The position numbers and the translations under genes are program-made. From Bostrychus sinensis (Eukaryota > Chordata > Actinopteri > Gobiiformes > Eleotridae), in assembly GCA_020698575.1 (NCBI GenBank), contig CM036245.1:5667673-5731672 (forward strand): a stretch of 64,000 bases of DNA, written 5' to 3'. The notes under the pieces were generated by a model. That model searched no databases. It was not told the DNA's origin and worked only from the letters and a program-made list of their open reading frames with translations. Shown piece after piece: positions 1 to 24,379 of this stretch. The stretch's first letter is position 1; each line of letters starts with the position of its first letter.

Positions 1-156
1 TATTGGCCGATCACAGCAGAGGCTGATCGGTGATCGGCCTCAAAAACCCTGATCGGAGCACCCTTATTAAATAATAAATACTACTTACTAAAGAAGGATT
101 TGTTGTGATTAAACCTGAGAGATCATAGATAAACTACTGAACTTAACCAGTATATA
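1..156. repeat. fragment of a dispersed repeat (GGCCGATCACAG)
   Basis: Contains short direct and inverted GATCGG/CCGATC motifs; it resembles the edge of the repeat seen at 890-1390 and 13880-14370. No gene seen. Confidence 0.3.
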
Positions 157-693
157 TCGTATTTTCTGCACTGTAGGGCGCACTTAAAAGCCTTCAATCT
201 TCTCAAAAAACAACAGTGCGCCTTATAATCCAGAGCGCCTTATATATGAATTTATTTACGGCTATCGTAGTCTGGAGCATGGCGGAGTAATACATACTGT
301 GCTTCACCATAATATTGCCATAATCACCCAACTGTTTAACTCAGACACTGAAGATGAAGAATTTGAGGGATTTGTGGACGAAGAATGAACTGAAAAAGTG
401 AGTGTATTGTGTTGTATTTTGTTATAACGTTAACTGAACAGTTATGAGTTATTGTGAATATGCTATCGTGTGATTTAGCTGTCTCAGATTGTGTTTTTTA
501 TTCACGCGTTACAACTGAACAAGTTTGGGAGTTATGGTGAACGTGTTGAATAAAGTTTGACTGAGTGACTTATCTGACTGTTTTGTTTCGCCTTTTAGTC
601 CGGAGCACTTTATATGTGAGAAAAGTTCAAAAATAGACCACTCAATGACAGTGCGCCTTATAATCCGAAGCGCCCTTTAGCGGGAAAATACGA
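157..693. mobile_element. Tc1/mariner-type element, decayed copy (CCGTATTTTC ends)
   Basis: Inverted ends near TCGTATTTTC with TA on both sides (155-156 and 694-695). Inside, 332-388 (plus strand) reads LFNSDTEDEEFEGFVDEE and a stop. This acidic end looks like the C-terminus of the parent transposase. A second family member is at 34442-35157. Confidence 0.6.
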
Positions 694-889
694 TATTTGT
701 TTTTAGGGCTAATGGCTACATTAGATAAATCCGCTAAACATTGATACACTTGTTAATGTTCTCTACCCAGGCCAATAAGAATTTAGATGGACTGACAGCT
801 CAGGAAAAAATATGATATGGACTAAAACTACAAATACTCGATGCCTGTGACGCGTATGAGGCACGGTGCTTTGTGTGAGCCGCTGAGAA

Positions 890-1390
890 CAGCCACGTCG
901 CTGCCAGAGCTGGACTTCAGGACCACTGTGGGTTTTTCTGTGGCCAATGCCAATACTGATTTTTAAAACTCAGAGCAGCTCATGGCCGATAAACACTGCT
1001 GATTTTTGGGGGCTGATATGTAAGGCCAACTTTAATTTTATGAAAGAAATGAATTTAATATAGCCATTTGTTTAAGTAATGCTTATCAAAACAGAAACAC
1101 GTGTTAGAATGTGACAGTAAGAACAGATAAAGATGAGTTTTGGGGAAAAAAAGCAATAAGGTAATCTTAACCTAACGTGCTGCTGACCTTGGGGAGAGCT
1201 ACAAAATGCATTTGGATTTTTTGTTCTATGAGGTTCTGTTCCAGAGAAATTGACAAAACCTCTTTTTTAATGTCGTTTTGAGCTTTCCATGTTGAGATAA
1301 GGCAATTTTGGATTTTTCCCATGAACTGCAGAGGAAGAGCCCAAACTGCTACAAGATGGTTGTGGAAGCTGGGGTCCTTCAGTCACATGT
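890..1390 (+). repeat. dispersed repeat, copy 1
   Basis: Aligns by eye over most of its length with 13880-14370, for example at GATGGCCGATAAACACTG-like sequence, AGCCATTTGTTT and the shared block TGAACTGCAGAG...GCTGGGGTCCTTCAGTCA. Class unknown. Confidence 0.6.
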
Positions 1391-2698
1391 GCCTGACCAA
1401 AAATCTGCGTAAAAGTGCAAAAATTGTCCCGCTGACCTCATCTCCATACTGCCGCTGTGAAGCAAGCCAGAGTCATCAACAACATTATTTAAATTTTATT
1501 CAAATACTGTACGTTTGCTGCAAATTTGTGTGCATTTAAACAGCTACACCCCAGGGAGAAGATTTAACTGCACAAATCCACAATCATATTATTTCTAAGT
1601 TAGTTTTTTTCTGATGAGATTCTGTAGAAACACAGATGTCAACAGTGTCTTCAGCTGAAGGGCAGTGTTAAACCAATGTGCTTTGCCCTCCAGGTATGAC
1701 ATTAAAACTATGAATATTCCACTATAGCTCAGCACTATGTAGTCATTTCAGTCCATCTTGTGCTGGGCCCAAGCCTGGATAAACAGAGAGGCAGGAAGGG
1801 CATTTGGCATAAAGGCCATGCCAGATTTTTATGTGAATCACTGCATGCTATTGAGAAGGCAGATTACTGTAGCAACACCAGAAGGGAAAAGCCAAAAGGA
1901 AAGAGTAAGTCTATGCAGCAGTAACTATCTGGTGTTTTGCATTTGAGACAGAACAGTACAATTCAAAACAAGGACTTCTAAAACTAACTTTACGCACCAA
2001 TAACCTGACACTAAACCGCGACTGTTTCCTCTGCGTGATCAGTGTTCGACAAAGTGCTGAGGCAGTGAGGAACAGTTCTTTGTCATCAGACTTTCCACAA
2101 AGACAACACTGCACTATACAAACACAGCATTTTCAACTTAAACATAGGATTAGATACAGAGCTGGGTCTAAGCTTGCATTTCAATTCATTCAGTTCGGTT
2201 CAACTCAAGCCCAGCACACACACACACACAAGTATAATCTCTGTACACTCACAGAGCCAGAGGAGCAGCTGGTGAGTTAAAGAGTTTGTCGGACAAACAG
2301 AGACACTGTGCCCAGAGCTGTGGAGGTGACAGACTGAAGACTCCAACAAAGAAACAGGCAGGGCAGAGAGTAACTCGGCCAAAACCACACAATACATAAA
2401 CTCAATGGGACTCAGAGTAACCAGGACAAACAGCAGCTGTGGCTCAGAGCTCAGAGACAGAGGACATCCATCAAATACAGGCCATTACTAGATACATAAT
2501 GTGATTTTTGTGGATGAAAAAGCAAGATTCCTGTGTCTTTTGCCAGGTTATATGGATTAAAATTACAAAGAGTGTATTCATTGCAACCAAAACCATGCTA
2601 ATCAAGACCAAGACCAAAGTCAAGACAAAATCCAGTGAACTAACACTAGATAAACAAATATGGGAAATTATACAAAAAGTAGCCTGGCCAGCCAGACA

Positions 2699-3880
2699 AA
2701 CTCTTTTCCTGTTCTATACAAAGGAGTTAGTCTGGTATCTCTCTGCTTAAAGTTACACTGTGTAACTTTTCTCCTAAATATGTGGGGCATACTGACTTGT
2801 TTTTGTGATTTTTTGAGCGATTATAAGGCCTGAGGCGCGATCTGTTGCTCCGAGCGGGGCTTCTGTACTGAGAAACCACCCTCGCAACTTGGCCGGGAGC
2901 GCTCCGCTGTTGAGGAAGAGTCACGTGACAGGAAATGACTTGCTTTACGGCATTCCCTTCTGCTCTTATACCTGAGGTGCAGTATAACCATGAAGCTACT
3001 TTTAGCGTTGTTATTTTCGCCAGTTCGTCAGGGCCGAAGGACACAAGAAGATGAAGACAATGTCGGACGAGGCAAGAAAAAGAAAACGGGAAAGGGACCG
3101 CACCAGATCACAGACAAGAGTCAACATCGGACAGACTTTTGCTCGCTGGCGTCAGATGAGAGACAGAGAAGGCTGCAAATCGGATCACGTTTTTGCTTCT
3201 TTATTGTTGGGCAGGTAAATTAGCCTCTTTATTTTTTCTTTAGAACGTGCTTTTTCATACAGTTATTAGTTGTTTTTACTGCGACCATTGCGCGATATTT
3301 GTTGATAAGCTAACGCTAGCGCTAACTCTATAGAAGATCCAGTCCAAACTTCCAAAGGTAGCAGCAGGTCAACTAAAGTTGAAACAATGATGGAAATAGA
3401 CGCACGCTCGCACAGTTTCAGAAGGAGGAGGGGCCCTAGTGTTTACGTTTTGCGACGGTGCAGTGGCACCTGTGGCCTCTAGAGGCGCAAGACCGGGAAT
3501 CTTACACAGTGTAACTTTAAATCTTGGCATAATCTGCCCAAACAAACATGGTGGATTCTTTCCAGTTTTGCCATAAAACACCAGAATACAGCGTATTATG
3601 AGCAGCTCTGTGCTAATTTGTGAACAGGGACAGCAGAAGCCAGTTGTACAAAGACTTGTGGGAAAAGTGGGTTTGTTTGAATGTGGTGGTTACGAGAGAC
3701 GTCAGAGGGACTTTACTGTTGTTAAAATGGAAACAGGACAAAGACAAAAATCCCATAGAGAACTGAACAACAACGAGGACTTCAGCAGAACCAACAGGTG
3801 ACGAAGGAAAGACCTAAATGCTGTTAATCAGCTCAGAGAAGTTATTAAACTGACTCTAGAGCCATCCTGTTTATTGTCTT
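2699..3880 (+). repeat. dispersed repeat, copy 1, split by a TTAA element
   Basis: Its two halves (2699-2746 and 3521-3880) match 44580-45005 in inverted orientation. The break holds the element at 2751-3516, so that element came later. Confidence 0.6.
2751..3516. mobile_element. piggyBac-like element (TTAA flanks) with a small ORF
   Basis: TTAA at 2747-2750 and 3517-3520 flank inverted ends AGTTACACTGTGTAAC and TTACACAGTGTAACT. TTAA duplication is the piggyBac signature. A plus-strand ORF at 3060-3218 (52 aa) starts MSDEARKRKRERDRTR and contains VNIGQTFARWRQMRD, a motif I associate with fish transposon-derived proteins. Confidence 0.55.
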
Positions 3881-5268
3881 CTGTATTTGTAAGACGTGCT
3901 GCAGATAAACGTCTGTGTCTTGCTTTCAAAAATAAAATAGGAGAGGCTGGCAAAAACAGTGAAGAAATGGGAAAAGTTACTGAGTTTTTTGCTTTAAACA
4001 TGTTCTTAGCAGAGAACCAGACAAAGTTCATTAGTCTTGTACTACTATAGCCAGAGCTTCCGACCTCCAGACCTAAATACAACTTAGTGCCGTTTTAAGC
4101 GAGCCAGTTATTGAAATAAAAAAACCTTATATAACGATCATTAGTAGAAAGATTTCTGAGACCACCACAACCGAGACAAGACCAGAACAAGACCAATCTC
4201 GAGCGCTTCAACACTATTATTAACCCTTCTCACATCCCATTATTCGCTTGCGTAATTCCACTACTGACTGTCAAAAAGCGGGAGACGAGAAAATAAGACA
4301 AATTTGGGCTCCTTTTCACAACATTTGGCGTTTTTTTTTTTCTGTCTTCTGGAGGAAATAACAACAAAATTGGTGTAATTTTTATGGCAAACAAAGCAGG
4401 AATACACATTTAAACAAAATGCTTTTTTATGCGTGTTTATGTTCCTTTTTATTTTGATTATTTAGTTTTGTGTTTTTTCTTATGTATAACAGTTTTAACA
4501 TTTAGAGAGGTTGTGGTTTGGGCTGGGTTTAAGTTCTGTTTGGGCTGGAAACTGTGGGATCTGGCAGCCCTGACAACAAATACCGTGAATCAATACAACA
4601 AGCCTCACTGCCCACAGGTGTCAGAGACGGAGACAAAACAACCAAAGCTTTGAATAAGAGAGCACAGATCCAGAGTGACCTTACACAGAGAAATGAGACT
4701 GAACCAAAGACACAGTGACCCTGAATTAACCGGGCTTTAGGCTGAAGACGGCTTTAGTCAGCACTAAACCAACGCACTGTCGATATAAACAAACATGCAT
4801 GGGCTGAACTGACGCGACCCAGCTGTGTCAACTCTTTCTATAAATAAAAGATAAAACATTGGTGGACAAAATCGGAAAACAAGCCACTTCCCAATTCCCA
4901 CAGGTCTACAGAAAAGGTCAACTCCAAAACTAACCATGTTCTAAGGTAAACCGATTCTGTATTCTTTTACTTTTCCATATACTTTTGGTCAATTGGGTAA
5001 AAATTTGTGTGGCACGGGAGCCCTAGATGTTCTCAAATTTAAAGCTAGTGATCTTTTGTAGTTCCTTGTCTTTGTGCCGTCGCCTGTTGAGCAATAACGG
5101 GACACAAGTCTTTTGCTAAAACGTCTATTGTCTCAATCAATAGACGTTTTGAAACAACATGCTGTATTTCAGATACACGCTGCAGTTGTTTTGATTACAC
5201 AATGACCCATTACACAACTCTAAATCTAAATTCAGCTTATCTGCTTTAGAGCAAAGATAAGGACGTAC
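3881..5268. other. ulk2 intron 3, no feature recognised
   Basis: AT-rich intronic sequence. No exon, repeat array or paired transposon ends seen. Confidence 0.5.
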
Positions 5269-17805
<12,537 letters not shown>

Positions 17806-18399
17806 CATAGCGACAAGGAATGGGAAAGATGGAGTCTTCTTTTTTGTTTTTTTTCCAAAATAATCCACTCAATTCCTCGCTTTTTATTTCATGCCAGGCT
17901 GCTCGGGTGATGTTGCATGAATAAACAGTGGGATGCAGTCAGGACATAGGGGAAAAGATCACATGCCCTGCAAAACAAGACTACAGGGCAACATCACACA
18001 GGAGCAGCAGGAAACACACATGAACCTACTTGGGGACTGTCTTTTTTCCACTCGTTTAGCTGCAATCCCGCTTGGCATTACTCTTCACACAGGCTTCCCC
18101 CGGCTCACATAAGACAGTCTACATGATGCCAGCCCTTGCAGACATAAAACATGAGGAAGGAAAAAAAAAAAGATGCAAGGGAACACAAGCTATCTATTTG
18201 CAAGGCAGTGACACAACCCTGAGGCTGCTCCTAGCGTCATAGCTGCTGCTGCTGGAGTGCAAACATAACAGGCTAAATATGCAAATAAAGCATCTAGATT
18301 TGATATTTTTAGCGTGTTGTGTGCAATATAAACACGTGCAAATGGCTTAGTTAGCTTAAAATAGCAAGCGAGTATGCTGTTGGCATGTCTGTAGGATGT

Positions 18400-18860
18400 C
18401 AACACAGTCTTCTGGTGATGCAAAGGCGCTAGTTAGTCCGTGTAATCGATTCTTTTAGAAGTCCAGAGTGCGTTAAGATGTTAAGATATCCGTCTCTGTA
18501 AAAAAAAGGAGGAGCTTTTAGTCCAGGAATCAATAATTTATCCAGAAAATTCAGTGAGTTCGCAGGTTTCCTTCGTGATGAAAATTAAAAAAGGAGCGGC
18601 TAACGGTTAGCAGCGGAAGTAACCGTGAGTCTGGGTTAAAAACGTCCTCTTTTTGGCGTTAAGGGCAGTAAAATGTAATGTTTTAATAAAAAGTACAGTG
18701 TAAAAGGACTGTACAGTTCGTCCTGGTTAAACACAGGGCAGGTGCTGACGTCCTGCCGCAGAGAAACAATACTGGAAACGAGAGCCCAGTGCCCCTTTTA
18801 TACTGCGTGCGTCAGCGGAGAACGACCTGACGCCAGAATTCATCCGCGGCGTTAGTTAGT
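18400..18860 (-). promoter_or_regulatory. ulk2: likely ulk2 5' UTR and promoter region
   Basis: The stretch upstream of the ulk2 start is richer in CpG than the surrounding introns. It holds an ETS-type core (GCGGAAGT near 18613), a CRE-like TGACGTC near 18748, and short clean unique sequence before transposons resume at 18914. The transcription start cannot be placed from the sequence; the call rests on position and composition. Confidence 0.35.
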
Positions 18861-18913
18861 CCGCGTCAAAACACACTTCGATTTACTAAAGTTACTGTTT
18901 TAAAATACATAAA

Positions 18914-19369
18914 CAGGGTTGACATTAACGCTAGCCAATCTGCCAAATGCTGGTAGATTTTCATTTTGGCTAGTAACTTATTTACTGCCACGAGCCACTT
19001 AAACCGGTTTTTACAGGTCCTCAAATCCTGTGTTTCAAGCACTTTGTGAGACCAATTTAATACATAGTAACTTTCATGATCAGAGTAAAAAATAAAAACA
19101 TATAGTAAGACAGATCACATGTAAGCAAGTATTTATTCTGCTTAGGTAAACCTATTTTCCAATTATCTGATAACTCCCTGTCTATAAATTAAACATATAA
19201 AAAGTATACAGAAAAGCAAGTTCAACATTTCTTTAAGCCTAGAGTATGCTATAAAATAAAAATTTTAGACTAATTAAACTGTGGCTTGTAAAAACACTAA
19301 TTGGCCAGTAATTTCAGAAAAAGGCTTGCCAGAGTGGCCAGTGACCAAAAAAGTTAATGTCAAGCACTG
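18914..19369. mobile_element. hAT family B copy
   Basis: Ends CAGGGTTGACATTAAC and GTTAATGTCAAGCACTG; flanks TACATAAA (18906-18913) and AACATAAA (19370-19377) agree at 7 of 8 bases. It sits just upstream of the probable ulk2 promoter. Confidence 0.75.
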
Positions 19370-19423
19370 AACATAAATATCAAATTGTATAATCAAGTAT
19401 TAAAAATAAATTTACCAGAAAAT

Positions 19424-20668
19424 TACGGAAGTGTATTGCGTTCACCTGAAAAAAAAAGTTTCTGTTTTAATGAGCAAAGTTAGTTCTGTTTTTATGAGAA
19501 AAGTTCTGTTTTTATGAATAAAGTTAATTCTGTTTTTATGAGAGAAAAAAATCCTGTTTTTACGAGAAAAGTTCTGTTTTTACGAGTAAAATAATTGTAT
19601 GTTTTTATGTGGATAATGGTCCTTATTATCTTGTTCCACTTTTGGGGGGAGAGGAATTCAAAGTCAATCGCAAAGACCTGAGATGTCTGCGCAGAGTCGA
19701 CAAACTAATGATTATACGTCAATATTACTTAACGAAAGCACAATCTCCAGTGTCTCAAGCCTAGAGTAAAATAAAACCGTATTAAACGAAGTCGTTGGGA
19801 CATTTACGCCCTTTCTTTAGCTACAACTCTTCAATACGAGCTAAACCTTTACTGGCTGTGATAGACATGAATTTACTTTTGTCATAAAAACACAAGTTAT
19901 TTATACTCATAAAAACAGAACTTTTCTCATAAAAACAGAACAAATTTTACTCATAAAAACAGAATTTTTCTCATAAAAACAGAACAAATTTTACTCATAA
20001 AAACAGAATTTTTCTCATAAAAACAGAACTTTTCTCAAAAAAACAGAACAAATTTTACTCATAAAAACAGAACTTTTCTCGTAAAAACAGAACTTTTCTC
20101 ATAAAAACAGAACAAATTTTACTCATAAAAACAGAACTTTTCTCATAAAAACAGAACTTTTCTCATAAAAACAGAACAAATTTTACTCATAAAAACAGAA
20201 CTTTTCTCATAAAAACAGAACTTTTCTCATAAAAACAGAACAAATTTTACTCATAAAAACAGAACTTTTCTCATAAAAACAGAACAAATTTTACTCATAA
20301 AAACAGAACTTTTCTCGTAAAAACAGAACTTTTCTCATAAAAACAGAACAAATTTTACTCATAAAAACAGAACTTTTCTCATAAAAACAGAACTTTTCTC
20401 ATAAAAACAGAACAAATTTTACTCATAAAAACAGAACTTTTCTCGTAAAAACAGAACTTTTCTCATAAAAACAGAACAAATTTTACTCATAAAAACAGAA
20501 CTTTTCTCATAAAAACAGAACAAATTTTACTCATAAAAACAGAACTTTTCTCGTAAAAACAGAACTTTTCTCATAAAAACAGAACAAATTTTACTCATAA
20601 AAACAGAACTTTTCTCATAAAAACAGAACTAACTTAGCTCATTAAAACAAACTTTTTTTTTTTTCGTA
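19424..20668. mobile_element. foldback element, copy 1, with expanded 20/24-bp repeat
   Basis: Flanked by GAAAAT (19418-19423 and 20669-20674). The left arm is GGAAGTGTATTGCGTTCACC, a poly(A) tract, TTAATGAGCAAAGTTAG and then units of TCTGTTTTTATGAGAAAAGT; the right side is the reverse complement. On the right, the 20-base unit (and a 24-base variant ending CAAATTTTAC) is repeated for about 750 bases. A 270-base unique core lies at about 19610-19880. The right terminal segment is trimmed to CGTA. Confidence 0.75.
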
Positions 20669-21254
20669 GAAAATCTATGTTGTTTATAAGGATAAAAATA
20701 CTCAAGCTTTTAGCTTTGTTATTGTCAGTGAACCACTAGATTTGGTGCCCCCTGGTGGCCAAAGCTGAGCAATTCCTCTGCTGATGTGCGTTCAGGACAT
20801 GACCCTGCATGTTCCTGTTTAAGTTCATGTAGAAAAATTCTTGATTATGAATTAAAAATTACAACTGTAGTGGTCGTTTTTATGAATAAGCTCTGTCATA
20901 TTCAATAACAGGCATCTGCAGATACATAAGTAATGAAATACTTGAAGATAATGTAGTTTCTGAGTACATTTTCTATAACATAAATGAGCAAATGTATTTT
21001 CTGACCCTGGCTGTTGGTAATGTGGGTGGAAATGTTCACCTTATAATCAGAGGGTTCTGGATTCGACCATGGTTTGGGGAATAACAGTAGCACAGAAGTA
21101 AACGTGAGATAAAGGAAGGTCTCAGCTTTGATTCTACTGCGGGCTGAAAAGGATTTAACACACTGTCAGTGGTTGGTAGGTCGACAGTCATCCTAGTTTG
21201 TTCTTTATGAAGGAGGAAAAGGTTAAATAACATAATTAAAGGAAGTTAAATCAT

Positions 21255-21680
21255 AAAATTGTTTGCTTTTGACCCTTGGCTTAGACTTAGAACAGGTTTT
21301 GAAAGCATAGCGCTAACTTTTAGAGCGCTGCATGGTCAGGCTCCTTCAGTTTATCTCAGACGTTTTGACCTCGTACTCGTCAGATCACGCTCGGGTCAAA
21401 AACTCCTCATGGTCCCAGAAAACCGTTTTAAAACTCGTGGCCCTCAGACTGCGGCCCTGGCCCTCTGTGTGGCCGTCTCTTTTTGGTTACTTTAAAAAGC
21501 AGCTGAAGACACTTTGGAAGATTTTATTATTATTTGGAAAAGCTTTTAGTGGACTGGGTTTTTAGGTTTTATTATCTTTTTATGTCATTTTATTTCCATT
21601 TTCTGTCACTGAATTCTATTTTATCTACACTTTGTGACTTTTATCTGTGAAAAGTGCTATAAAAATAAAGTTTACTTACA
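21255..21680 (+). mobile_element. L2/CR1-type LINE 3' end, decayed
   Basis: Frames around 21259-21565 read FRALHGQAPS and, frameshifted, VPENRFKTRGPQTAALALCVAVSFW, as at the end of L2-like ORFs. It ends with AAAAGTGCTATAAAAATAAAG, typical of fish L2 tails. Confidence 0.7.
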
Positions 21681-22425
21681 TTAATACTTGCAGTAAAGTT
21701 ATAACAATAGTGGTAGTATTTGTAGTAGCAGAAGATTTTACTTTGTTCTAGTTACTTTTACTTCAACGTGAGTACAGGTTTTGAGTACTGCTTCCAAACT
21801 GCGCAGGGGCCCCTAAAGAGATCATGTCCCTGTGATTAAAAGTGTATTAATATGTAAAAATGATTAGGGCCTGTCTAATTGAGTCATAATTGAAATCACA
21901 ATTATTGATTAACTTAAATTTTTTCTTCTTTTTTTTTTTTTTTTTTACAAAACTAAAATATATTCTTTGCACACAGATAAAAAAGTGCAAAGTTTAAAAT
22001 AAAGCAAGTTTGTTATAATTTCATCATAAACTCTTGTTTACACACAAAGTTAGTAGGGCCGCACGATATGGCGAAAACATGCAATATTCAATAACTATGT
22101 TGAAAATTGCGATAACAATATTATTGCGATATTTGAAAATAGAGCCTACTTTTTGAACATAGTAAGTTAAATTCACTACATTTCACAAAAATGTAAGTTC
22201 CTGTATTTACAAGTCAAAACAGCCACAAAATCAAAACTTAACACAGACTAAACCAGGAATAAAACAAGGCTAAGCTGTGACTAAATTAATTAAATTACCA
22301 CTAAAACTGGACTTTTTAAACATTTTTATTTAGTCACAACACATGTTCTTTTAAGGCTCTGGTGGAAAATGATTCTTCAGTGTAAATCTCTGTCAGATGG
22401 AAGACCACAGCGTTATTGCGATATA

Positions 22426-23812
22426 CACTCAAGGAAAAAAGAAACGCACCACTGCTTTTTTACCACATTTTTGTTTGGTTACTTATTTTTGATGAAAATA
22501 TTCCATGTGCACATCAACCATAAACCCGTTCCTGATATTCAGACCCAATTAATCAATGCTTATGACAGTTTCAATAACAATAACATGACCAAACAATAAT
22601 AATGCAGCAGTTGTGACATGTGGTCGACCAGATGTGGGACGGTCATTGGAGGATCCAGTGGTGTGGAAACGCTCAGCGAGGCGTACAACAGTAGAGTGAT
22701 GGACTCCAAACTCCTGGCTACAGCCGTGTGCTCCTTCAGCTTGAAGCAGGCCAATGGCTGCCAATCTCTCTCTGGTTGCAGGAGTCGTGGCATTGGGAAC
22801 AAATGTGCTTTTTTTTCCATTTTGGTGTCTTTTTATAGGGAATGGTTGTGCACAATTGAGGACAGGTCTCTCTCTATCTCTGAGTTTTAAGCTGGGGACA
22901 CACTACACGATTTTTTTGCCCGATTTTATAACGATTCACAGTTGCAGCGAGTCTTCACCAGTCAACAACAGTTGCAGGGAATCGTAATCACCAGTCAGCT
23001 CTGAAATCCGTTAGTGTGTGATGTTCAAAGACTCGAATCGTTAAGTGTGTGCGCCGCAAAAACCTGGCCTGACGTCAGTCGCAAGCAATCAAACACCGAC
23101 TCTGGACCACACTCCTGTAGTGTGGGCTGTTTACATCCAACTGGGAATTCATGGAGTCCAGCGGCCGATGAAAAACAGTTGATGGGACACAGGAAATAAC
23201 GTCAGGACGCAGACGAAGAAACAGGAAGCGGCGGGAAAATATAAGCGGAAATTTGAAGAAGAAAACATAAACAACCATGGCAAACACCGAAGAAAGTTGA
23301 GTGCTACCCAAGCGAAACTGGATACATAGCCGTTTTTTCTTTCACTTTTTCCAAACAGATAGCTGCGCACACAACGGCAACAGCGACCCAGGGAGCGTCC
23401 ATGTTTGTTTACCATTTAGTTCTCGCGAGTTCCCCGCCAGAGTTTGCTGCGTTTGTTTGGCGTCAGTTGCAGTTACAGATCTTGTAGTGTGTGAGCCCCA
23501 GTCTTTCAGTCGTCAGAACTAAATCTGCTGAAACCAGTCGTTAGTGTGTGCTCCTAGTCTTTTCAGAATCTGTAACGACTGAGAAAATCATGTAGTGTGT
23601 CCCCAGCTTTACTCATGACCCAGACAGAGGTGATTAATACAAAAATACAGTTGTTATTGCGCATCAAAATCAATCAACCATGAACCAGGAAAACATTTCA
23701 TTTTGACTCAGAATAGCACTAAACTCATTGTAGTCTGTCATTTTTCACTGGCTGTAATATTTTTTGACAAACTGAGAAAATGAAAGTGGTGCGTTTCTTT
23801 TTTCCTTGAGTG
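22426..23812 (-). mobile_element. Tc1/mariner element, third level of nest
   Basis: Inverted ends CACTCAAGGAAAAAAGAA with TA at 22424-22425 and 23813-23814. Minus-strand 22600-22764 encodes MAAIGLLQAEGAHGCS and VRLAERFHTTGSSNDRP, the helix-turn-helix of Tc1 transposases; the catalytic part is missing. Removing it restores the family A sequence GCGATATATTTAGATT exactly. Confidence 0.88.
22890..23608. mobile_element. PIF/Harbinger-type element, innermost level of nest
   Basis: Inverted ends AGCTGGGGACACACTACACG and its complement, with TTA on each side (22887-22889, 23609-23611), the Harbinger three-base target. It is 719 bases with no full transposase, so non-autonomous. Confidence 0.78.
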
Positions 23813-24014
23813 TATTTAGATTCTTGCGATACAGATATTGCGTTTACTGATATTGCGATAACAATAATTTTGCAATATATTGAGCAGCCCTAAAAGTTAG
23901 TGTAATTCATCATTTTTTCTTGGTTATATAACTATTGTAATCATTTGGTGTAATAATTGACATTTTATTAACTGCACAGCCCTAAAAATAATCATAAAAC
24001 AACAATATGTTTAA

Positions 24015-24020
24015 TTTATT
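24015..24020 (-). terminator. tmem97: tmem97 poly(A) signal AATAAA
   Basis: AATAAA on the minus strand about 85 bases past the stop codon. The four-level transposon nest begins within about 25 bases beyond it. Confidence 0.55.
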
Positions 24021-24104
24021 TGTAAAAACACAGCTGCAGCTCTTACAAAACTACAGCCTGTGTGTGATTATTGTCCATAAATGATAAGACTCTGTGCCGT
24101 TGGT

Positions 24105-24379
24105 TCACTTCCTCTTCTTCTTGGCCGCAGAGCTGTTGGCGGTTTTGGCTGCAGAGCTGTAGGTCTGGGACAGCAGCATGGTGAGCAGCAGCAGCAGCGG
24201 GACGAGCAGATACGGGGCGTAGATGGACACCAGGACCCAGCGCTCCCTCGTGGTCTGGGGCCCGGGGTGAGGCTCCAGGGGGAAGGAGTGGAACAGGATA
24301 TGAGCCAGGATCGGGACCAAGGAGGTGGCCACGTGGGCGGAGTAGACGATGGCGGGAGTCCGGATCCACCTACAGCCGC
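24105..24379 (-). CDS. tmem97: tmem97 coding exon 3 (residues 87-177 and stop)
   Basis: It starts GGCRWIRTPAIVYSAH after a CTTCCAG acceptor and encodes the last two helices and the basic tail ending KKKRK before TGA. Confidence 0.94.

Larger units (their letters stand above)
22054..23892. mobile_element. hAT family A element, second level of nest
   Basis: Perfect 8-base duplication AAAGTTAG (22046-22053, 23893-23900). Own sequence 22054-22425 and 23813-23892 matches 5641-6078 closely. Confidence 0.88.
21865..23984. mobile_element. hAT-type element, outer shell of a four-level nest
   Basis: Ends TAGGGCCTGTCTAATT and AACTGCACAGCCCTA; flanks AAAATGAT (21857-21864) and AAAATAAT (23985-23992) agree at 7 of 8. 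Its own sequence is only 21865-22053 and 23893-23984; the middle is the next element. Confidence 0.65.
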
